Shown here in pieces: positions 8,826-18,498 of a stretch of 64,000 nt of DNA. Source of the DNA: Streptomyces sp. RKND-216 (GTDB lineage Bacteria; Actinomycetota; Actinomycetes; Streptomycetales; Streptomycetaceae). Made by a program: the position numbers and the translations under genes. Location of the stretch: the NCBI RefSeq assembly GCF_004795255.1, contig NZ_SSBQ01000002.1, positions 2,933,501-2,997,500 of the forward strand. Direction: 5' to 3'. Under the pieces are notes generated by a model. It saw only the letters and a list, made by a program, of their open reading frames with translations, was not told the DNA's origin and did no database searches. Positions within the stretch are counted from its first letter, which is position 1. Each line of letters begins with the position of its first letter.

Positions 8826-9644
8826 TCACTGGGCGAGGAGCTTCTCCAGGACGAGCGCGATGCCGTCGTCCGCGTTCGACGTGGTGACCTCGTCGGCAAC
8901 GGACCGCAGCTCCGGGTGGGCGTTCTCCATCGCCACGCCGTGCGCGGCCCAGCCGAACATGGGAATGTCGTTGGGCATGTCGCCGAAGGCGATCGTCTGC
9001 GAAGCGTGCACGCCCAGCCGCCGGGCGGCCAGCGAGAGGCCCTTGGCCTTGCTGAGGCCGAGCGGAAGGATCTCCACGATGCGCGGCCCGGAGACGGTGA
9101 TGCTCACCAGGTCGCCGGCGGCCTCGCGGGCGGCACGGCCCAGGTCGTCGTCGCTGAGAGTCGGGTGCTGGATGTACAGCTTGTTCAGCGGCTCCGCCCA
9201 GGCGTGGGCCATGCTCTCCAGCGGCACGGACGGCAGCAGCCCCTCGCCCTCCCCGTAGCCGGGGCCGATCAGCACCTGGCCGTCCACGCCGTCACGGGAG
9301 ACGGCGAGCGCCAGGGGGCCGACGGCGTCCTCGATCCGCGCGAGCGCCAGCTCGGCCAGCCGCCGGTCCAGGGTGACCGAGGTGAGCAGGCGCCGTTCGC
9401 CCGCGTGGTAGAGCTGCGCGCCCTGCCCACACACGGCCAGGCCCTCGTGACCCAGCATCTCCAGCACCGGACGCGTCCACGGCACCGAGCGGCCGGTCAC
9501 CACCAGGTGGGCCGCGCCGCGCGCGCAGGCCGCCTCCAGGGCAGCCCGCGTCCGCGGGGAGACGGTCTCGTCGGGGCCCAGCAGCGTGCCGTCGAGATCC
9601 GTCGCGATCAGCTTGTACGGGAAGGGCGCGGGGGAGGCGGTCAC
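8826..9644 (-). CDS. HAD-superfamily (Cof-type) hydrolase
   Basis: A 272-residue class IIB HAD phosphatase. Motif I is DLDGTL near residue 17 (nucleophile Asp), motif II is the Thr of VVTGR, the motif III Lys is in LGLSKAKGL, and motif IV is [11 protein letters not shown]. Such enzymes dephosphorylate sugar phosphates, nucleotides or cofactors. The GTG start overlaps the serS stop by four bases (GTGA), so it is cotranscribed and probably translationally coupled with serS. Substrate unknown. Confidence 0.9.
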   Translation of the reverse strand: MTASPAPFPYKLIATDLDGTLLGPDETVSPRTRAALEAACARGAAHLVVTGRSVPWTRPVLEMLGHEGLAVCGQGAQLYHAGERRLLTSVTLDRRLAELALARIEDAVGPLALAVSRDGVDGQVLIGPGYGEGEGLLPSVPLESMAHAWAEPLNKLYIQHPTLSDDDLGRAAREAAGDLVSITVSGPRIVEILPLGLSKAKGLSLAARRLGVHASQTIAFGDMPNDIPMFGWAAHGVAMENAHPELRSVADEVTTSNADDGIALVLEKLLAQ

Positions 9645-10921
9645 GTGGCGACCGGCTCCAGCACCTCGCGTCCGCCCAGGTACGGCCGCAGCACCTCGGG
9701 CACCCGCACCGAACCGTCGACCTGCTGGTGGTTCTCCAGCAGCGCGACGATGGTGCGCGGCACCGCGCACAGCGTGCCGTTGAGGGTGGCGAGCGGGCGG
9801 GCCCTGCCGCCCTCGCCGCGCATCCGGACCGCCAGCCGGCGGGCCTGGAACTCGTTGCAGTTGGACGCCGAGGTCAGCTCGCGGTACTTGCCCTGCGTCG
9901 GGATCCACGCCTCGCAGTCGTATTTGCGCGAGGCGGAGGCGCCCAGGTCGCCGGTGGCCACGTCGATCACCTGGAACGGCAGGCCCAGCGACGTCAGCCA
10001 CTGCTTCTCCCAGTCCAGCAGGCGCGTGTGCTCGGCCTCGGCGTCCTCCGGCGCGACGAAGGAGAACATCTCCACCTTGTCGAACTGGTGCACGCGGAAG
10101 ATGCCGCGGGTGTCCTTGCCGTAGCTGCCGGCCTCGCGGCGGAAGCACGGCGAGAAGCCCGCGTAGCGCAGCGGCAGCCGGCCGCCGTCCAGGATCTCGT
10201 CCATGTGGTACGCGGCGAGCGGCACCTCCGAGGTGCCGACGAGGTACAGGTCGTCCTGCTCCAGGTGGTAGACGTCCTGCGCGGCCTGGCCGAGGAAGCC
10301 GGTGCCCTCCATGGAGGCGGGCTTGACCAGTGCCGGGGTCAGCATCGGGGTGAAGCCGGCCTCCGTGGCCTGGGCGAGGGCGGCGTTCACCAGGGCCAGT
10401 TCCAGCAGGGCGCCGACGCCGGTGAGGTAGTAGAAGCGCGAGCCGGAGACCTTGGCGCCGCGCTCCATGTCGATCGCGCCGAGCAGGCCGCCCAGCTCCA
10501 GGTGGTCGCGCGGGGTGAAGCCCTCGGCGTCGAAGTCGCGCTTCTCGCCGAGGGTCTCCAGGACGGTGAAGTCCTCCTCGCCGCCGACCGGGACGTCGGG
10601 GTGCACCAGGTTGCCCAGGCGCAGCAGCAGCTGCTGGGCCTCGGCGGCGGCCTCGTCCTGCTCGGCGTCGGCGGCCTTCACGGCGGCGGACAGCTCGCGG
10701 GTGCGCTCCAGCAGGGCGGTCTTCTCCTCGCCCTGCGCCTTGGCGACCTGCTTGCCGAGCTGCTTCTGCTCGGCTCGCAGTTCGTCGAAGCGGACGCTGG
10801 AGGACCGGCGGCGCTCGTCGGCGGAGAGGAGGGCGTCGACGAGGTCGACGTCCTCTCCTCGGGCACGCTGGGAGGCGCGCACACGGTCGGGGTCCTCGCG
10901 AAGCAGTCGAAGGTCAATCAC
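9641..10921 (-). CDS. serS: seryl-tRNA synthetase
   Basis: A 426-residue class II aminoacyl-tRNA synthetase that charges tRNA-Ser. The N-terminal 100 residues form the antiparallel coiled-coil arm that grips the long variable arm of tRNA-Ser ([20 protein letters not shown]). The catalytic core has motif 2 ([17 protein letters not shown]) and motif 3 ([17 protein letters not shown]). Length and start [10 protein letters not shown] match bacterial SerRS. It lies just upstream of the HAD gene on the same strand, and downstream of a DnaA-box-rich spacer. Confidence 0.97.
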   Translation of the reverse strand: MIDLRLLREDPDRVRASQRARGEDVDLVDALLSADERRRSSSVRFDELRAEQKQLGKQVAKAQGEEKTALLERTRELSAAVKAADAEQDEAAAEAQQLLLRLGNLVHPDVPVGGEEDFTVLETLGEKRDFDAEGFTPRDHLELGGLLGAIDMERGAKVSGSRFYYLTGVGALLELALVNAALAQATEAGFTPMLTPALVKPASMEGTGFLGQAAQDVYHLEQDDLYLVGTSEVPLAAYHMDEILDGGRLPLRYAGFSPCFRREAGSYGKDTRGIFRVHQFDKVEMFSFVAPEDAEAEHTRLLDWEKQWLTSLGLPFQVIDVATGDLGASASRKYDCEAWIPTQGKYRELTSASNCNEFQARRLAVRMRGEGGRARPLATLNGTLCAVPRTIVALLENHQQVDGSVRVPEVLRPYLGGREVLEPVAT

Positions 10922-11109
10922 GCCGTCAGACTACCCGGCCCGACCTCCCGCGATCGACCTGAAATCCCTTTCCCTCCCGCTATGTCCCATTCGGGGCAAA
11001 TAGGGAAACTCGGGAATCCCGGGAATCGTGGCGCGGAGTGGGGCGAGGTGGAATTCTCGGCAGGAGCGGCCGTCCCCAGCGGGCTCGCGGGGGCGTGCTC
11101 ACCCCTGAG

Positions 11110-11431
11110 TTATCCACAGTGCGAGTGGGTGCTCGCTGAATTGTCCACAGGTGGGACGGGTCGAGCTGTGGACAATTCAAGATCCCTCGTCGGCGCCTTC
11201 CGGGGCACGTGGAATTCCTGTTTCAAACCCCGGATGCCCACTCATTCGAGCGGGATTGACTCACCCTTGAGGGTTGATCACGGGAATTGAGGTGACGTAC
11301 GCTCGCGTGCCACCGTGTGGGTGACTCTGAGGTCTCCATGCGGTTTTGTCGACAGTGTCCGCTTCGCGTGTCGACTTGTGCACAGGCGGAACGGAGCACC
11401 TGACTCCGCCTGTGGATAACTCTGTGGACAA
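11110..11431. promoter_or_regulatory. cluster of DnaA boxes (possible DnaA-titration site)
   Basis: The 543-base gap between serS and pheA holds five sites fitting the actinobacterial/E. coli DnaA-box consensus TT(A/G)TCCACA exactly: 11110-11118 and 11141-11149 on the plus strand, 11167-11175, 11411-11419 and 11423-11431 on the minus strand. Two more have one mismatch: TTGTGCACA at 11376-11384 and TTGTCGACA at 11346-11354. No ORF of the spacer looks real. It is not next to dnaA or dnaN, so it is unlikely to be oriC. From memory, S. coelicolor has a high-affinity DnaA-box cluster (D78) about 78 kb from oriC that titrates DnaA; this may be its counterpart. Confidence 0.8.
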
Positions 11432-11464
11432 GACAGCGCGTCCCAGGCCGCAGCGCTGGGGCGG

Positions 11465-12400
11465 CTACGGACGGCCGTCGAGGCACCTCGTCAGCCAGTC
11501 GGCGGCGGCCACGAACTCCTCGTCGGTCGTCCCCGGCCGCAGCGTCGGCCGCACTTCGTCCGCGCGCGGGTACGAGCCGAGGAACCGCACCTGCTGACAG
11601 GCCCGCTTGAGCCCCATCAGCACGTCCCCGACCCGGCGGTCCGCCACGTGCCCCTCGCAGTCGACCGAGAAGCAGTAGCGGCCGATGCCCTCCCCGGTGG
11701 GACGCGACTCGATGCGCATCATGTTGACCCCGCGCGCCGCGTACTCCTGGAGCAGCTCCAGCAACGCACCCGGGTGGTCCTCGCGCAGCCACATCACCAC
11801 CGACGTCTTGTCGGAACCGGTCGGCGCCGACGGCCGCGCCGGGCGGCCGACCAGCACGAACCGCGTCTGCGCGTTCTCCGCGTCGTGGATGTCCGTGACC
11901 AGCGGCTCCAGCCCGTACGTCGCCGCGGCGAACTCCCCGGCGAACGCCCCGTCGAACCGCCCCTCCTGCACCAGCCGGGCACCGTCCGCGTTGGAGGCGG
12001 CCGACTCCCACTGGGCCTCCGGCAGATGGCGGGCCATCCACTTCCGCACCTGCGGCTGCGCCACCGGGTGCCCGGTCACCGTCTTCACCGCGTCCAGCGT
12101 GGTGCCGGGCCGGACCAGCAGCGCGAACGCGATGGGCAGCAGCACCTCGCGGTAGATCATCAGCGGCTCGCCGCTCGCCAGCTCGTCCAGAGTGGCGGTC
12201 ACCCCGCCCTCCACCGAGTTCTCGATCGGCACCAGGGCAGCCGCCGCCTCACCCGCGCGTACGGCGTCCAGCGCGGCCGGGACCGAGACCATCGGCACGA
12301 GCTCGCGCGTCGCGGCTTCGGGAAGCGTGCGCAGGGCCGCCTCGGTGAAGGTCCCCTCGGGACCGAGATAGGAGAAACGGCTCGCGGGTGACGGTGACAT
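11465..12400 (-). CDS. pheA: prephenate dehydratase
   Basis: A 311-residue enzyme converting prephenate to phenylpyruvate in phenylalanine biosynthesis. The catalytic domain begins FSYLGPEGTFTEAALR, carries the ENSVEGGV substrate motif and the TRF motif (NAQTRFVLVGR) with the essential Thr. A C-terminal ACT domain holds the Phe-binding motif MRIESRP, so feedback inhibition by phenylalanine is expected. It is a stand-alone dehydratase without chorismate mutase, the usual actinobacterial form. It starts about 970 bases past serS on the same strand. Confidence 0.95.
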   Translation of the reverse strand: MSPSPASRFSYLGPEGTFTEAALRTLPEAATRELVPMVSVPAALDAVRAGEAAAALVPIENSVEGGVTATLDELASGEPLMIYREVLLPIAFALLVRPGTTLDAVKTVTGHPVAQPQVRKWMARHLPEAQWESAASNADGARLVQEGRFDGAFAGEFAAATYGLEPLVTDIHDAENAQTRFVLVGRPARPSAPTGSDKTSVVMWLREDHPGALLELLQEYAARGVNMMRIESRPTGEGIGRYCFSVDCEGHVADRRVGDVLMGLKRACQQVRFLGSYPRADEVRPTLRPGTTDEEFVAAADWLTRCLDGRP

Positions 12401-12443
12401 GCAGCACAGCGTAGTGCGGTGAACAGCGTCGACCTGCCGCGTC

Positions 12444-13754
12444 TCAGCCCTCGAACAGCCGCTGACCCACGTACTCGCCCGTCGCCGGCCCGCCCGGCAC
12501 GGCGAACAGTCCGCTCGCCTCGTGCCGGAGGAACCGGGACAGCGCGTCCCCGCTGTCCAGCTTCCGCTGCACCGGCACGAAGCCGGTCAGCGGGTCCGCC
12601 TGCCAGGCCACGAAGAGCAGACCGGCGTCCGGCGCACCGTCCTCGCGCAGCCCGTCGTGGTAGGAGAAGGGACGCCGCAGCATCGCCGCCCCGCCGTTGG
12701 TCTCCGGCGCGGCCACCCGTACGTGGGCGTCGGCGGCGATCGCGGGCCTGCCGGAGGAGTCACGGGCCTCCAGGTCCACCGCGGTGTCCTCGGTGGCGTC
12801 CGGGCCGCCGGAGAGCGGGGCGCCGTCGGACTTGCGGCGGCCGATCACCTGCTCCTGCTCCTGCAGCGGCGTGCCGTCCCAGGCGTCCAGCAGCATGCGG
12901 ATGCGGCGCACGACCGCGTACGAACCGCCCGCCATCCAGTCCGGCTCGCCGTCGCGCGGGACGAAGATCCGGTCCGCGAAGTCGTCGTCGGCGGGCTTGG
13001 GGTTGTTGGTGCCGTCGACCTGGCCCATCAGGTTGCGGGGTGTCATGGGCCGGGCGGTGGCGCCCGGGGTGCGGTTGAAGCCGGCCATCTCCCAGCGGGG
13101 CCGGGCTGCCTCACCGGCCTCGGCGCGGAGCACGCGCAGCGCGTGGAGGGCGACCAGCGGGTCGTCCGCGCCGATCTGCACCCACAGATCGCCGTCTGAC
13201 CGGTCCGGGTCGAGCGCGTCCGCGGTGAAACGGGGCAGCGGGCGCAGCGCGTCCGGCATCCGGTCGGTGAGACCCGTGCGGGCGAAGAGGCTGCGGCCGA
13301 AGCCGAAGGTGACGGTGAGCGAGCACGGCCCGGCGTCCAGCGCGATCCCGGACGCCGGGCCGTCCACCGGGCTGTCGGTGCCGACGGCGTCCATCAGCCG
13401 TTCGGCGGCGTCCGACCAGCGGCGCAGCAGCGCGGCGGCCTCCGCCCGTCCCGCGGTGGGGGCGAGGTCGAAGGCGACGAGGCGGCCGTGCGCCTGGAGC
13501 GGCGTGGTGATGCCGCACTGGTGGGTGCCGCGGAAGGCCACCCGGCCGGTGCCGACGGTGTTCAGCGCGGTGGGCGGGGTGTCCGAGGTGGCGGCGTGCG
13601 CGAGGGCGCCGGTGGTGCCGCCGAGGGCGAGGCCGGTGGCCCCGGCGGCGCCGGCCGCACCGAGCAGCCGGCGGCGGGAGAGCGCGGGCGCGGTGCTCGT
13701 GGTGGGGGCCGGTGAGGCCGGTGCGGGGGCGGTGGGCTGGGCTTTCTTGGACAT
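12444..13754 (-). CDS. DyP-type haem peroxidase, Tat-exported
   Basis: A 436-residue protein with a twin-arginine signal (SRRRLLGAAGAAG, residues 26-38) followed by a hydrophobic stretch. The DyP signature appears as NLMGQVDGTNNPKP, matching the GxxDG motif whose Asp is catalytic; a His in the C-terminal half should ligate the haem. Related EfeB proteins are exported folded with their haem. It lies directly downstream of the CopC/CopD gene on the same strand, in a group of exported copper proteins, which fits an envelope metal/peroxide role. No efeU/efeO neighbours are seen. Confidence 0.92.
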   Translation of the reverse strand: MSKKAQPTAPAPASPAPTTSTAPALSRRRLLGAAGAAGATGLALGGTTGALAHAATSDTPPTALNTVGTGRVAFRGTHQCGITTPLQAHGRLVAFDLAPTAGRAEAAALLRRWSDAAERLMDAVGTDSPVDGPASGIALDAGPCSLTVTFGFGRSLFARTGLTDRMPDALRPLPRFTADALDPDRSDGDLWVQIGADDPLVALHALRVLRAEAGEAARPRWEMAGFNRTPGATARPMTPRNLMGQVDGTNNPKPADDDFADRIFVPRDGEPDWMAGGSYAVVRRIRMLLDAWDGTPLQEQEQVIGRRKSDGAPLSGGPDATEDTAVDLEARDSSGRPAIAADAHVRVAAPETNGGAAMLRRPFSYHDGLREDGAPDAGLLFVAWQADPLTGFVPVQRKLDSGDALSRFLRHEASGLFAVPGGPATGEYVGQRLFEG

Positions 13755-13775
13755 GGGTGCGGTGCCTGTCGTGGA

Positions 13776-16208
13776 TCAGCCGATGCGGACGGTACGGGTC
13801 TTGGTGGTCTGGTCGATGTCGGAGGTCCGGACGGTGAGGGCCATCTCCCAGGCGCCGGGGACGGGAAGCCGGAGGCCGGTCGTGCGCCAGCGGCCCGGGC
13901 GGTCCTCGCGTGGGACGACGCGCAGCGGACCGATGTCCTGGGCGGGGAGCGTGAACGATACCCGCACCTCCGGGACGTCCAGCGGCTTCCCGGACGGGTC
14001 GGTGAGTCGCAGGTCGAGCGTGTTGCGGCCGGTGCCACCGGGGTCGAGGGTCACCTTCGCCCTCCCCTTCCCCTGCGGGCCCCCGGTGTCGAAGGGCACG
14101 GTCAGCTCGCGCGGTCCGGCCGGCGCGGTCGCCGAGGGCCCGGTGCCGGTGTCCCCCGCCTGTGCCGTGCGGGCGGGCTCGGTGCCGGTGAGCAGGGTGG
14201 TGGCGGCCAGCACGGCGACCGCGAGGCCGGTCTCGACCAGCACCGTGCGGCGCAGGCCGCGCCGGTCCGGGTCCGCGTCGCGCGCGCGGCGGCGCCGCGC
14301 CGCCTCCACGGCCGCGCGCTGCCGAGCCAGTTGCGCCGCCCGAGCGGGGTCGGCGCCGGGGGCGTCCGTCCCGGTGGGGGAGTTCGCGGCGGTGCTGCTC
14401 GCGCCGGTCGGGACCCCTTCCGGGGCCCGGTGTCCGGAAGCGGCGACAGGGGCGACAGACGAGGAGCCCGAACGCGTCGGTGGTCGAGCAGGCACCGTGG
14501 CCGACCGTCCGTCCGGCGCGTCGGTGCAGGAGTCCGCCGCCGTGGTGAGTGCCTCCGCGGGGTGGGGCCCGTCGCCGTCGGACGGACGGGTGACGCGCTC
14601 CTCCTCCGGGTGCGGAGCAGCCGGCTGCTCCGGTAGGTCCACCTCGGACCGGGCGCCGGACGGCTCCGACGTGTTGCCGGTGGGGGCCTGGTGCGGCGGG
14701 GCCACCGCCTCCCCGGGCGGATGTGCCGAGCCGGTGTCCGGTGCGGCAGCCGGCGCCCCGGTGGTCGGTGCGGTGGCGCGGGCCGCCCCCGACGTGCCTG
14801 CCGGGGCGGGGTGCACGGCGCGCTTCGCGCCGGTCCGCGCCGCTGACCACGCCGCTTGGTCCGGTGGGGCGCGGTGGGTATCGGCCGCCGGTGCCGTCGT
14901 GCGGTCCGGTGCCGTCAGGCGGGTGACCCAGCGGCGGGAGCCGTATGCCGCGACGAGGAGGAGCGCGATGAGGGCGAGCTTGAGCAGGAGCAGGCGCCCG
15001 TAGTCGGTGCCGGTGAGGGCGGACCAGGAACCGACCTGGCGCCACGACTGGTACGTCCCGGTGAGCGCCAGCACCACGACGCCGGCCGGTGCGATGCGGG
15101 AGAAGCGGCGTGCGGCCGTCGCCGGGACGTCGCCGGTGCCGGAGCGGAGGGCGACGGCGAGCGTGGTGAGGCCGCCGAGCCAGGCCGCGGCGGCGAGCAG
15201 GTGGACGACGTCCACGGGCATGGCGACGGCCGTCTGGATGCCGCTGGAGGCGTGTTCGGAGGCCGCCCAGGTGACGGCCAGGCCGGTGGAGACCACGCCG
15301 CCGCCGAGGCTGAGGCCGATCACCAGGTCCCGCCGCCGCGCCGGGTCGCCGTCGCCGTCGTTCCCCCGGCCGTCGTCGGCGGCCGTCCGGGCGTACGTGC
15401 CGAAGAGCACGGCGGTGAACAGGGCGGCCGCGGCGAGCAGCAGCAGCCGGGAGACCAGCGCGGTGCCGGTCTTGGTGTCGACGACGTCCGCGATCCCGCC
15501 GAGGTCGAAGGCGTCGGCGAGTCGGCCGGAGCCGGTGTACGGCGTGCGCAGCAGCAGCATGGCCAGGGTGGCGGCGGTCACGGCGACCCAGCCGCCGGTG
15601 ACGAGGCGCTGCACGGCACGCACCCGCGTCCCCTGCGGCCAGCAGGCGAGGACGAATCCGGCGCCGCCGACGAGCAGCAGGAACCCGGCGTAGGCGATGC
15701 AGCGGGCGAAGTCGTAGAGGACGCCCACCGCGCCGCCGCCCGCCTCCTGGTCGGGGAGGGCGACGGTGGTCTTCGAGGGGGCGCCGACGGAGAAGGTGAA
15801 GGCACCGGAGATGGGGTGGCTGTCGGCGGAGACGACCTGCCAGGCGACGGTATAGGTGCCGTCGGCCAGGCCGTCGCGCAGCGGGGTGGCGTACCGGGCG
15901 TCGCCGCTGGAGGCGCCGCTGCGCTCGCGTGTCCCGCCGGTGTCGACGCGGCTGCCGTCGGGGGCGAGGACGCGTACCGAGTCGTCGGAGAGCTGGACGG
16001 CTTCGGAGAAGGTGAGGACGACGTCCTCGGGCTGCGCGTCCACCACCGCACCGGCCGCGGGGGTGCTGCCGGTGAGGACGGCGTGCGCGGCTGCGGGCGG
16101 CGCGGCGCCGAGCAGGTACGCGCAGAGCGCCGAGAGGACGGCGAGCACGCCGAGCGTGCCGTGCGTCGGGGTGCGGCGCCGGCCGCGGTGGGCGGTGGTG
16201 GACGGCAT
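13776..16208 (-). CDS. copper resistance CopC-CopD fusion with long linker and C-terminal beta domain
   Basis: An 810-residue fusion. Residues 1-40 are a signal peptide ending AAAHAVL, so the mature protein would begin with the His expected for CopC copper binding. CopC covers about residues 40-135. CopD follows with around eight membrane segments to residue 440. Then comes an unusually long disordered linker of about 190 residues rich in Pro, Ala, Thr and Glu, a basic patch, another membrane segment (near 645) and a YtkA-like beta domain ending VRTSDIDQTTKTRTVRIG. ATG 16208 is chosen; GTG 16214 is possible. The family handles copper import or tolerance at the membrane. Confidence 0.88.
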   Translation of the reverse strand: MPSTTAHRGRRRTPTHGTLGVLAVLSALCAYLLGAAPPAAAHAVLTGSTPAAGAVVDAQPEDVVLTFSEAVQLSDDSVRVLAPDGSRVDTGGTRERSGASSGDARYATPLRDGLADGTYTVAWQVVSADSHPISGAFTFSVGAPSKTTVALPDQEAGGGAVGVLYDFARCIAYAGFLLLVGGAGFVLACWPQGTRVRAVQRLVTGGWVAVTAATLAMLLLRTPYTGSGRLADAFDLGGIADVVDTKTGTALVSRLLLLAAAALFTAVLFGTYARTAADDGRGNDGDGDPARRRDLVIGLSLGGGVVSTGLAVTWAASEHASSGIQTAVAMPVDVVHLLAAAAWLGGLTTLAVALRSGTGDVPATAARRFSRIAPAGVVVLALTGTYQSWRQVGSWSALTGTDYGRLLLLKLALIALLLVAAYGSRRWVTRLTAPDRTTAPAADTHRAPPDQAAWSAARTGAKRAVHPAPAGTSGAARATAPTTGAPAAAPDTGSAHPPGEAVAPPHQAPTGNTSEPSGARSEVDLPEQPAAPHPEEERVTRPSDGDGPHPAEALTTAADSCTDAPDGRSATVPARPPTRSGSSSVAPVAASGHRAPEGVPTGASSTAANSPTGTDAPGADPARAAQLARQRAAVEAARRRRARDADPDRRGLRRTVLVETGLAVAVLAATTLLTGTEPARTAQAGDTGTGPSATAPAGPRELTVPFDTGGPQGKGRAKVTLDPGGTGRNTLDLRLTDPSGKPLDVPEVRVSFTLPAQDIGPLRVVPREDRPGRWRTTGLRLPVPGAWEMALTVRTSDIDQTTKTRTVRIG

Positions 16209-16222
16209 GGTCACGACCTGTC

Positions 16223-16813
16223 TCAGTGGTGGTCCTCGTGTCCGCCGTCGCCCTCGTGGCTGCCGGAGTCGCTGGAGTCGCCGGATTCACGGGGGTCTCC
16301 GGCGGACGGATCGTGGTGGGTGGCCTTGACGGGGACCTCGACGGTGACCGGATCGTGGTGCGCGAAGTGCAGCTTCATCCGCACCGTGTCGCCCTCGGCG
16401 GGCTTCCGGTCCAGGTCGTGGAACATCAGGTGATTGCCGCCGCGGCGCAGTTCGAGCTTCCCGTCGGCGGGCACGGGCAGCGAGTCGACCCGCTGCATCT
16501 GCCCGTCGACGGTCCGGTGCATGTCGACCGACTCGGCCAGGCCGCTGGTGACCTCGGTCAGGCGGTCGTCCTTCGGGCCGTGGTTCCGGACGACGAAGTA
16601 GCCGCCTGCCATGTCGGTCATGAGCGGCGCCGGCATGTACGCGCCGGTGACCTGGAGGCCCTGCTCGTGCCCGGTGTCGCCCCCGTGTCCCGCCTGCGCC
16701 GACGTGCCGGTGGAGCAGGCACCGAGGGCGAGGGCGCCGGTCAGCGCGAGGGACGCGGCGGTGGCCGTACGGCCGTGGTGGCGGCGCGGGTCGCGGGCGC
16801 GGGTCGCGTTCAC
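16223..16813 (-). CDS. PCu(A)C periplasmic-type copper chaperone, lipoprotein
   Basis: A 196-residue exported protein with a basic N-terminus and a lipobox-like ALGACSTG near residue 34. The PCu(A)C copper site can be read: H in VDMHRTV, then M in GQMQRVD, then H and M in GNHLMFHDL, matching the H(M)x10Mx21HxM pattern. The C-terminal tail is His/Asp/Ser-rich and may bind more metal. The family delivers Cu(I) for cytochrome oxidase assembly, usually with SCO proteins. Its GTG overlaps the stop of the upstream SCO gene by four bases, strong support for joint function. Confidence 0.9.
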   Translation of the reverse strand: MNATRARDPRRHHGRTATAASLALTGALALGACSTGTSAQAGHGGDTGHEQGLQVTGAYMPAPLMTDMAGGYFVVRNHGPKDDRLTEVTSGLAESVDMHRTVDGQMQRVDSLPVPADGKLELRRGGNHLMFHDLDRKPAEGDTVRMKLHFAHHDPVTVEVPVKATHHDPSAGDPRESGDSSDSGSHEGDGGHEDHH

Positions 16814-17472
16814 GGCGTCTCCCCCTTGATGATCTTCGGCAGTTCCTTCCCGAGGATCTGCGGGGTGGCCGAGCCCTCGGTGTACAGCACATGCCCCTTG
16901 TCGTCCTTCGGGGAGAAGGCGAGGACCTGGCCGCCGTGGGTGGAGACGACGTCGCCGTTCTTCTTCTCGTAGGACTCCTCGATGTGGACGCCGACGCCGC
17001 GGGCTGCGGCCTGGATGGTGTCGAAGTCGCCGGTCAGCCCGATGAAGGACGGATCGTGCATGCCCAGCCAGGCGTCGAGGCGCTTCGGGGTGTCGCGTTC
17101 GGGGTCGGTGGTGACGAAGACGACGCGTAGCTTCCGCTGCTGCTCCTCGCTGAGTTCGGCCTTGGCCACGGCGATGTTGCTCATCGTCAGCGGACACACG
17201 TCGGGGCAGTTGGTGTAGCCGAAGAAGAGGAGCGTCGGGTGGCCCTTCGTCTCCTCGATCAGGTCGAACTCCTCGCCCGTGTCGCTGGTGAGGGTGAGGT
17301 CGGGCTTCGGGAAGGGCGTGTCGAGGGTGACGCCGCCGCGCGCCTGGTCGGCGCCCTCGACGGAGGCGACGTCGGACGTGCCGCCGGTCGAGGTGTCGCC
17401 GCCGCAGGCGGTCAGGGCGAGGGCCGCCGTCAGGACGACGGCGGCCGCACTCAGTACTCGGGTGGTGCGCAT
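16810..17472 (-). CDS. SCO1/SenC family copper-delivery lipoprotein
   Basis: A 220-residue lipoprotein (signal peptide with lipobox LTAC, Cys at residue 23) with a thioredoxin fold. The copper/thiol motif is GYTNCPDVCPLTMSNIA near residue 90, and the conserved His sits in STHGGQVLAF. SCO proteins load the Cu(A) site of cytochrome c oxidase. It is first of the coupled SCO-PCuAC pair; YcnI is encoded 31 bases upstream, making one copper-handling operon. Confidence 0.93.
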   Translation of the reverse strand: MRTTRVLSAAAVVLTAALALTACGGDTSTGGTSDVASVEGADQARGGVTLDTPFPKPDLTLTSDTGEEFDLIEETKGHPTLLFFGYTNCPDVCPLTMSNIAVAKAELSEEQQRKLRVVFVTTDPERDTPKRLDAWLGMHDPSFIGLTGDFDTIQAAARGVGVHIEESYEKKNGDVVSTHGGQVLAFSPKDDKGHVLYTEGSATPQILGKELPKIIKGETP

Positions 17473-17503
17473 GACTCGGTCTTACCTGGCTTTCTTCTCT
17501 GGG

Positions 17504-18265
17504 TCAGGCGCCGCGACGGCGGCCGGCGAAGATGCCGAACGCGATTCCGGCGATGCCGACGGCGATGCCGGCGACGGCGAGGACGCGGGCGGTGGTGTCG
17601 GTGCCGCCGGAGGTGTCGGCAGCGGTTTCCTGCGTGCCGTCGGCTCCGGCCTTCGGGGCGTCGGCGTCGGCGGCCTTGTCGTCGCCGCCGTGGCTGTGGC
17701 CGTGGCCGGGTGCGAGCTGGAGGACGGGGGCGGGGTGCTCCGGCTCGGCGGCGCCGTCCCCGGGCACCTCGATCCAGCGCACGACCTCGCCGCCCTCGTA
17801 GGTCTGCAGGGCCTTGAAGGCGAGCTGGTCGGCGTCCTGAGGCAACCGGCCCATGGAGACGGGGAACTGCTGGAAGCGGCCCGGCTCGATCTCGCCGCCG
17901 CTCCAGGTGATCTTGGTGACGGCTTCGGTGATCTGCTTGCCGTGCTGCTCGATCGGCTCGTCCAGCTCGGACTTGGTGACTTCGACGTCCCAGCCGGGCA
18001 CGGCCTGCGGCTGCACGGACGTCAGCGGGTGCTCCGGCGGCAGGCTGACCTCGAGCTTGACGGTGCCGGCGTCGTCCCGCTCGTTGGGGACCTTGAAGTT
18101 GACGACGCTGTAGCCGCCCTGCTCGGCCTGGTCGGGGTCGACCGTGACGTGCGCGGCGGCCGGGCCGGCGCAGAGCAGCACGGCGGCGGCCGTGAGGGCG
18201 CCGGTGGCGGCGGCACGGCGGCCGAGGACGGCGGGGAAGCGACTGGCGGTCGGGGCAGTGGTCAT
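17504..18265 (-). CDS. YcnI/DUF1775 family copper-binding membrane protein
   Basis: A 253-residue exported protein. The signal peptide ends AGPAAAHVTVDPDQ, leaving an N-terminal His after cleavage as required for the monohistidine copper site of YcnI. The DUF1775 beta-sandwich covers about residues 42-180, followed by a His-rich linker (HGHSHGG), a C-terminal membrane helix (VLAVAGIAVGIAGIAFGIFA) and a basic anchor. It heads the copper operon with SCO, PCuAC and CopC/CopD genes. Confidence 0.9.
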   Translation of the reverse strand: MTTAPTASRFPAVLGRRAAATGALTAAAVLLCAGPAAAHVTVDPDQAEQGGYSVVNFKVPNERDDAGTVKLEVSLPPEHPLTSVQPQAVPGWDVEVTKSELDEPIEQHGKQITEAVTKITWSGGEIEPGRFQQFPVSMGRLPQDADQLAFKALQTYEGGEVVRWIEVPGDGAAEPEHPAPVLQLAPGHGHSHGGDDKAADADAPKAGADGTQETAADTSGGTDTTARVLAVAGIAVGIAGIAFGIFAGRRRGA

Positions 18266-18498
18266 GACGGGCGTTCTTTCCTCTCGCGAAGGAGCCCACT
18301 CCCGGGCACGCGGGGCGTGGCCGGATACGGTCCGGCGCATCGGAGGCGTGGACCGGCGCGCGACGGCGCAGGGGCGGGGAAGGGGGTCGGCAGCGTGCGA
18401 CACCGCCTTCGGACCGCCGGGCGCGTCGGTGCGCGGGCGCGTCCGGTTGCGCCGGAGCGCGCGGCTGCGCGCGGGCGCCCCCGGCCGGGGTGCGGGTG

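Noticed and set aside
11110..11431. Chromosomal replication origin
   Set aside because: dnaA and dnaN are not adjacent and the box number is much below that of a Streptomyces oriC; read instead as a DnaA-binding cluster.
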